Source: Thermoplasmata archaeon (GTDB lineage: Archaea > Thermoplasmatota > Thermoplasmata > Thermoplasmatales > Thermoplasmataceae). From it: a DNA stretch of 33,076 nt. Positions 28,422 to 33,076 of this stretch are shown one piece after another. The stretch's first letter is position 1. Every line of letters begins with the position of its first letter. The stretch is taken from assembly GCA_021821635.1 (NCBI GenBank), contig JAKACH010000011.1, positions 1 to 33,076 of the forward strand. The letters are read 5' to 3'. The notes beneath the pieces are model-generated. The model saw nothing but the letters and a program-made list of their open reading frames with translations. It was not told where the DNA came from and ran no database searches. Both the position numbers and the translations under genes were made by a program.

Positions 28422-29911
28422 ATTATTCCTCCAGCGTAAGCCTGTATTGGGCCAAAGAACAGGACAGGGAATATGCCAAGGATGAGGATTATTGTGAATA
28501 TAAGAAGGAGCATGGCCAATGGACCTCCACTGACATCAGATATCTTTCCCAGTTTCTCATTGTACGGCCCGTACAGAGCCTTCTGTGCTGCCCAGATATG
28601 ATAAGAGGCGGTGATGAGCATTCCAAAGACAAGAAGGAAGATCCAGTAACCGATTGTCTGGAAGGATCCTACTATAATGGAGAACTCACCCACGAATCCT
28701 GCAAGACCGGGAAGCCCGAGGGATGCAAGAAGCCCTCCGAGCAGGAGTGTCGAAAGGAAGGGAGCATCACGGTAGATCCCGCCGAGTGAAGGTATCCTGT
28801 CGCTTCCTGTTTTTATCAGGATGTAATATATAGATGCAAAAACCAGCAGCATTATTATTCCGTGTGTTGCTATCTGAAACATTCCGCCTGAGGCCACTAT
28901 GAGTGCATTCTCGCTCTTGACAGGATCCAGGAATGAGGATGCAAACGCAAGTGTGACAAAACCCATAGAAGCTGCGCTTGCATATGCCATCATTCTTTTA
29001 AGGGATTGCTGGAACATGGCCGTGAGTGCGAAGTATGAGATGCTTATGAGCCCAAGACCGACTAAAATATCAAGGCCTGCGGTACCAATAAGCCTGCCGA
29101 ATGGAAATATAATGCCAAAAAGACCATATCCTCCCATAGCTGAAAGTGCACCTGCCAGTATGATTGTACCTGGGTAGGGAGCCTGTTCATAGGAATCAGC
29201 AAGCCATGCATGTACGGGAAAAGATGGAAGTTTCACCAAAAAGGCGAATACGAAGCCGAACAGGATGAAATATTTTGCAACCTCTGGCAGTGCTGACGTA
29301 AACGTGGCGTTCTGCATTGCCTGAAGCAGGCTGTTCATCTGGAACGTCAGCACACCATATTGCAGATCATAGTAACTGTAAAGCGCAAATATAGAGAGCA
29401 GCATGAAAATGGAAGCTATATGAGTATAGACGAAGAACTTGAGTGAAACGCTGTCCTTGCGTGATCCTCCAAATTTTCCTATGATGAAATAAACCGGGAC
29501 CAGCACAAGTTCCCAGAAGGCGTAGAAGAAGAGGAAGTTTCTTGAAATAAGGAGACCCACCATTCCAGCCTCTGTGAGCATGATCATCATGAACATAGAT
29601 GAGGGGTAGAGTTTTTTATCTGTAACGAATGCAGCCGCAGCAAATATAATCCCGGTCAGAATAAGCAGTGAATCCGCAAAACCGGAGACGCCGGTAGAAA
29701 AGTAGATACCGACTGATTGCGAAAGAGCAATATTTGTCTGTGAGACAAATCCGCCAGTATAACCGGATGAAAATCTGACCACGCTGTAAAGGATGATTGC
29801 AATAAGCGTTATGAGTGATGATACCTTGGTGAATATCGAAGAACGCTCTTTCAGGAGCATGGCTATAAGCGCAGAAAGAAGCACCCAGAGGAAAATACCA
29901 AGAATAATCAT
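28418..29911 (-). CDS. nuoM: NADH-quinone oxidoreductase-like subunit M
   Basis: 497 residues, about 14 membrane helices. An antiporter-like subunit of complex I. FFYAFWELVLVPVYFIIGKFGG (about 127-148) contains the conserved helix-5 Glu. LPSFPVHAWLADSYEQAPYPG near 227-247 is the central signature, and SLKRMMAYASAASMGF follows near 306. GLPGLAGFVGEF near 401 is the typical segment before the C-terminal helices. ATG overlaps the nuoL stop (ATGA-type, 4 nt). Confidence 0.95.
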   Translation of the reverse strand: MIILGIFLWVLLSALIAMLLKERSSIFTKVSSLITLIAIILYSVVRFSSGYTGGFVSQTNIALSQSVGIYFSTGVSGFADSLLILTGIIFAAAAFVTDKKLYPSSMFMMIMLTEAGMVGLLISRNFLFFYAFWELVLVPVYFIIGKFGGSRKDSVSLKFFVYTHIASIFMLLSIFALYSYYDLQYGVLTFQMNSLLQAMQNATFTSALPEVAKYFILFGFVFAFLVKLPSFPVHAWLADSYEQAPYPGTIILAGALSAMGGYGLFGIIFPFGRLIGTAGLDILVGLGLISISYFALTAMFQQSLKRMMAYASAASMGFVTLAFASSFLDPVKSENALIVASGGMFQIATHGIIMLLVFASIYYILIKTGSDRIPSLGGIYRDAPFLSTLLLGGLLASLGLPGLAGFVGEFSIIVGSFQTIGYWIFLLVFGMLITASYHIWAAQKALYGPYNEKLGKISDVSGGPLAMLLLIFTIILILGIFPVLFFGPIQAYAGGII

Positions 29912-31794
29912 AGTGAGCCTCCAATTATCTCAACCAACAGGAAGATGATTGCCGCTATCAGGACCAGGACAATAAAATAATTCTCAATTATTCCTGACTG
30001 GATCTTCCTTAACGCCGAGCCAAGCCTGACGACATCATGCCCTGTGGATTCGTTTGCTGAGTTGTAGCGATACTCGAATCCTGAGAAAGCAGCAGACAAA
30101 GGCAGTATTCCCCTGAGTGCTACGAGGTTCGTGAACAGCTTATCAAGATAATACTTGTTCTTTAACACCTTATAGGCGCTGTTGCCTGTTGTATCCAGCT
30201 TCTTCCACCTGTTTCCGGTTCCAACGGATATTCCGGCAATAACGCCTACAGCGATGAGCACATATACAAGCACTTCCTGCATTAGAGGAGCCGAAAATGC
30301 GACGTATCCCGAGTCTAGATACTTATAAAAGCTTGTCTGGAACAACCCGAAAATAAGTGCAAGGACAGCCAGCGCCATCAGAGGAATAAGAGCATATTTC
30401 GGTGGATCCCTCGCGTGTTCAGCTAGGTATGAACGGGGCTTCCCCAGAGCCAGCATAGAAAACATTCTGAATGTGTAGAACGCAGTGAAGAATTCACCGA
30501 AGGCAAGGAATGCCCATGGAAGAATATGGGCAGCATTATAGCCCGATGATACATAATATGACCAAGAAGCATCAACAATTGCACCTTTTGAGAAGAAACC
30601 CGCAGCAGGAGGGATCCCGGCCAGTGTTATTGCCCCTATGAACATGAGCGAAACTGTCCACGGCATCCTGCGCCACAGACCGCCCATTTCCCTCAGGTCT
30701 CTGAGATCCATTAGTGCTATGAGTATTGCACCGGCGGATAGGAACAGAAGAGCCTTGAAGAAGGCATGCACAACAAGCTGGTACAGGGCCAGTGAAACTC
30801 CGGCAGAACCTATTATTCCCCCGATTCCAAGCGCAGCCATCATGTAACCTATCTGACTTATAGTTGAATAAGCGAGAACCCTCTTGACATCGTTCATAAC
30901 CCAGGCAAGGGTCCCTGAATAAATTGCCGTAAAAGCGCCGATGAATGCTACCACGTATAAAGAGAAGGATGCGGAGTCCAGAAAGAGCGGGAATATCCTT
31001 GCTATCAGGTATACGCCTGCTGTAACCATGGTGGCGGCATGTATCAGCGCCGACACGGTTGTGGGGCCTTCCATTGCATCCGGTATCCATACATGCAGAG
31101 GGAACTGTGCTGATTTGCCTATCGCACCGCCAAGGATGAATATTGTAACAAGAGCCAGTTTACCCGGCCCGATGAGTGCCGCCACTGCAGGAGCATTTCC
31201 TATCAGTGTGGGAATACTAAGCGGGTCTGCATAAGTGCCTGATAGTGAGGAATATAATATCGCAAGTCCTATGATAAGTGACATATCACCCACACGTGTA
31301 ACGATGAATGCCTTCTTTGCTGCCGAGGCGGCATTCGGCTTGAAGTACCAGAAGCCGATCAGCAGGTACGAGCATAGGCCAACAATTTCCCAGAACAGGA
31401 ACAATATCACAAGATTGGAGGATAGTATTACGCCAAGCATTGCCGATGTAAAGAGTGCTGTTTCGGCAAAATAGACATGTTTCTTTGGATCCTCCTTCAT
31501 GTAGTAAGTGGCAAACAGGTGTATCATGAGTGATACGAAGGATACCATCAGTACCATTACCACTGCCAGGTGGTCCACGTAGACGCCATAGCTCAGGTTC
31601 GCGAACCATGAGTATGATTCATGAATTGTGGATGACCCAATTGTAAGGTAAACGTAACCCGAAAGGATGAATGAAATCGCGATCGAGGCGGAGCTTATGA
31701 TCCCTGCAAGCCTGATCTTGCGCATTCCTGTTACAAGCGCTATTGGTGAAGCCAGAAGCGGCGAAAGAAATATGAACCAAACTGCAAAATCCAT
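29908..31794 (-). CDS. nuoL: NADH-quinone oxidoreductase-like subunit L
   Basis: 628 residues, the largest antiporter-like subunit. FLFWEIVGLCSYLLIGFWYFK has the helix-5 Glu, FPLHVWIPDAMEGPTTVSAL and IHAATMVTAGVYLIARIFP hold the central signature, and DVKRVLAYSTISQIGYMM follows. The C-terminal part extends past the 14-helix core with a last membrane helix (IENYFIVLVLIAAIIFLLV), consistent with the lateral-helix end of NuoL. A cytoplasmic stretch with NKYYLDKLFTNLVALRG precedes it. Two nt separate it from nuoK. Confidence 0.96.
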   Translation of the reverse strand: MDFAVWFIFLSPLLASPIALVTGMRKIRLAGIISSASIAISFILSGYVYLTIGSSTIHESYSWFANLSYGVYVDHLAVVMVLMVSFVSLMIHLFATYYMKEDPKKHVYFAETALFTSAMLGVILSSNLVILFLFWEIVGLCSYLLIGFWYFKPNAASAAKKAFIVTRVGDMSLIIGLAILYSSLSGTYADPLSIPTLIGNAPAVAALIGPGKLALVTIFILGGAIGKSAQFPLHVWIPDAMEGPTTVSALIHAATMVTAGVYLIARIFPLFLDSASFSLYVVAFIGAFTAIYSGTLAWVMNDVKRVLAYSTISQIGYMMAALGIGGIIGSAGVSLALYQLVVHAFFKALLFLSAGAILIALMDLRDLREMGGLWRRMPWTVSLMFIGAITLAGIPPAAGFFSKGAIVDASWSYYVSSGYNAAHILPWAFLAFGEFFTAFYTFRMFSMLALGKPRSYLAEHARDPPKYALIPLMALAVLALIFGLFQTSFYKYLDSGYVAFSAPLMQEVLVYVLIAVGVIAGISVGTGNRWKKLDTTGNSAYKVLKNKYYLDKLFTNLVALRGILPLSAAFSGFEYRYNSANESTGHDVVRLGSALRKIQSGIIENYFIVLVLIAAIIFLLVEIIGGSL

Positions 31795-31796
31795 GT

Positions 31797-32096
31797 TTAT
31801 CCCTTTATCTCACTGAGCAGTGGAATGTCTACCTTTCCAAACTTTCTGAACACTGCAACCAGAAGGCTGAAACCAACGACAGATTCAATTGCCGCTATAG
31901 CTATCACAAAGAGCGCAAGAACGATCGGATCAGGCAGGGAACCAGCAACTGATATCAGGTTCAACACAGCCGAGTTTATCATGATCTCAAGGGAAATCAG
32001 CATTTTGATACCGACTTTTGAACTCATCACTCCATAAAGACCAATACAGAAGAGAAGAAGAGCAACAGTCTGGGGTATTATGAGGGGCATCGACAT
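31797..32096 (-). CDS. nuoK: NADH-quinone oxidoreductase-like subunit K
   Basis: 99 residues, three membrane helices, standard length. The two buried glutamates of the proton path are present: E37 in SLEIMINSAVLN and E71 in AAIESVVGFSLLV. Directly abuts the gene for the C-terminal half of NuoJ. Confidence 0.94.
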   Translation of the reverse strand: MSMPLIIPQTVALLLFCIGLYGVMSSKVGIKMLISLEIMINSAVLNLISVAGSLPDPIVLALFVIAIAAIESVVGFSLLVAVFRKFGKVDIPLLSEIKG

Positions 32097-32312
32097 TCAC
32101 TCATCCCTCCCGGTTATGTACAACATGCCAATGATACCTCCAACAAGAATAAGCGAAAGAAGCTCGAATGCAACTATGTATGTAGTGAAAAGCGAAGATG
32201 CAACTGCCCCTATATTCTGGGATACTTCCTGGAAGCCTGTTATACTCCTCAGCATAGTGACGAAGAAAACAAGGAAGAAGACAGCGACAGCCACAAATGC
32301 CTTCTTATTCAA
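32097..32312 (-). CDS. nuoJ2: C-terminal half of subunit J (split NuoJ)
   Basis: 71 residues with two membrane helices (about 5-21 and 45-66). The ending FTTYIVAFELLSLILVGGIIGMLYI corresponds to the last helix of NuoJ, and the start corresponds to the helix before it. The gene overlaps the preceding half by 8 nt in a different frame, each half having its own ATG. Similar J splits are known in haloarchaea. Confidence 0.85.
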   Translation of the reverse strand: MNKKAFVAVAVFFLVFFVTMLRSITGFQEVSQNIGAVASSLFTTYIVAFELLSLILVGGIIGMLYITGRDE

Positions 32313-32568
32313 ATTCCTTACCTCCTGTGAGCATCAGGGTGAAGACAAGAAGCGTGACTATAGCGCCTACATAAACAAGAAGCTCAATGCTTGCCACAAG
32401 CGATGATCCGAGAAGAAGGAATACGCCAGCCATGCTGAAAAGGAAAAACATGAGCCATGTTGCCGAATGCACGATATTCTTATCCTGGACCGCCTTGATT
32501 GCAGTCACCAAGAGCATAATGGCGAATATCAAAAAAAGAATTGTGAATATTATGTTTGAATCGCTCAT
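32305..32568 (-). CDS. nuoJ1: N-terminal half of subunit J (split NuoJ)
   Basis: 87 residues, three membrane helices. HSATWLMFFLFSMAGVFLLL and the Glu- and Gly-containing IELLVYVGAIVTLLVFTLML are the conserved NuoJ helices 2 and 3, the latter holding the mobile pi-bulge region in complex I structures. Ends with GGKEFE and continues functionally in the next gene. The start overlaps the nuoI stop by 4 nt. Confidence 0.9.
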   Translation of the reverse strand: MSDSNIIFTILFLIFAIMLLVTAIKAVQDKNIVHSATWLMFFLFSMAGVFLLLGSSLVASIELLVYVGAIVTLLVFTLMLTGGKEFE

Positions 32569-32996
32569 TTCTTTACCTCCTTCTCATCCATCGCCAGTTC
32601 TAGCGGTGAGTACAGGAAGCTGTTTTTAGTCCTAGCAGTCTCAAATTCATGCGTGAGATAAATAGCCGTGGTTGGGCATATCTCTTCACAGTTCCTGCAT
32701 ACTGTGCATGTGCCGAAGTTGACGTCGGGATAAAGCATTCTCTTGTTCCTTGGATTCTCCCTGACCAGTTTTTCCATCTTGATGCTGCCGTTCGGGCATA
32801 CTTGCTCGCACAGCGTGCAACCAACGCAGTCATCAAGTTTAAGAGATATCCTGAACCTGAATCTCTCAGGCTCATACGGCCTTACTTCGGGATACTGCAC
32901 AGTGACTGGTTTCCTGAAAAGATGTGACGCAACGCTGATCATTCCGCTCAGGATACCCACCAGTGGTATCCTCCTCTTTGGTTCTTTTACTTCCAT
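32565..32996 (-). CDS. nuoI: NADH-quinone oxidoreductase-like subunit I (two [4Fe-4S] clusters)
   Basis: 143-residue ferredoxin-like subunit that carries electrons in the peripheral arm next to the quinone site. Two cluster motifs are complete: C57-x2-C60-x2-C63-x3-C67-P and C97-x2-C100-x2-C103-x3-C107-P. An N-terminal amphipathic stretch (VGILSGMISVASHLFRKP, 13-30) anchors it to the membrane part. One nt separates it from the nuoH stop. Confidence 0.95.
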   Translation of the reverse strand: MEVKEPKRRIPLVGILSGMISVASHLFRKPVTVQYPEVRPYEPERFRFRISLKLDDCVGCTLCEQVCPNGSIKMEKLVRENPRNKRMLYPDVNFGTCTVCRNCEEICPTTAIYLTHEFETARTKNSFLYSPLELAMDEKEVKK

Positions 32997-32997
32997 T

Positions 32998-33076
32998 CTA
33001 CCATCCCAGTCCCAGTGTTAGGACACCAGCCAGCACAAGATTGATGAAAGAAATTGGAAGCAAGTACTTCCATCCC
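32998..33076 (-). CDS. nuoH: Subunit H, C-terminal end only (runs off right edge)
   Basis: The last 25 codons on the minus strand read WKYLLPISFINLVLAGVLTL and on to a TAG at 32998-33000. A WKxLLP segment followed by a final helix is the normal end of NuoH, and nuoH directly before nuoI is the standard order. Only the tail is visible, so nothing can be said about the quinone-site residues. Confidence 0.8.
   Translation of the reverse strand, partial: GWKYLLPISFINLVLAGVLTLGLGW

Noticed and set aside
30572-31090. 172-codon minus-strand frame within nuoL in another frame
   Set aside because: It is out of frame inside a clearly conserved NuoL region with the helix signatures, and the translation is rich in Arg, His and Cys without any fold.

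Overview
The window looks like a chromosomal piece of an acidophilic euryarchaeon of the order Thermoplasmatales (Thermoplasma/Ferroplasma/Cuniculiplasma type). The reasons are: archaeal RNA polymerase genes with split A'/A'' but unsplit B subunits; archaeal aIF1A, Rio1, TrpRS and Taw2; an initiator tRNA starting with A1-U72; no encoded CCA on either tRNA; a solitary 5S rRNA gene; and many promoters with a TATA-like box 22-30 nt before the start codon, as expected for leaderless mRNAs. The species cannot be named from the sequence alone. Nearly everything is housekeeping. There is no CRISPR array, intact insertion sequence, prophage or toxin-antitoxin locus that I can support.

Layout. 1-4250: the 5' end of an unidentified leaderless gene at the left edge, a Taw2-like wyosine-pathway enzyme, heme O synthase (ctaB) and a divergent 12-helix membrane protein with helix-borne histidines. 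4221-4990: a spacer with no convincing gene. 4991-7921: tightly overlapped hemL-hemC-hemD, with the end of hemD running antisense into the initiator tRNA gene. 8051-9686 (minus): aIF1A-rio1-KH(Pno1/Dim2-like), a translation/ribosome-maturation operon joined by two ATGA overlaps. 9922-18485 (minus): tRNA-Lys, rpoH, rpoB, rpoA', rpoA'', nusA, again mostly ATGA-coupled. 18698-21068: mtnA-like isomerase, trpS and 5S rRNA. 21329-25198: a KaiC/GvpD-like P-loop protein, a convergent unknown gene, hemB, a single-cysteine peroxiredoxin and another unknown gene. 25269-26380: tatA-tatC. 26377-33076 (minus): the distal half of a complex I (nuo) operon, with a partial nuoH, then nuoI, a split nuoJ, nuoK, nuoL, nuoM and nuoN, followed by two small uncharacterised genes in the same run.

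How it fits together. hemL, hemB, hemC and hemD cover glutamate-1-semialdehyde to uroporphyrinogen III. ctaB makes heme O for a terminal oxidase, complex I feeds the quinone pool, and Tat exports folded redox proteins, so much of the accessory content serves aerobic respiration. The rest is the transcription and translation core. The most interesting unknowns are the 12-helix protein beside ctaB, the two small genes at the tail of the nuo run, the two-domain KaiC/GvpD-like protein, the one TATA-like element placed exactly midway between hemB and an unknown gene, and the extra modules in RpoA'' and RpoB. Start codons were moved inward from the longest reading frame where a promoter, a ribosome-binding site or family alignment favoured it (taw2, ctaB, hemL, rio1, the KaiC-like gene, peroxiredoxin).
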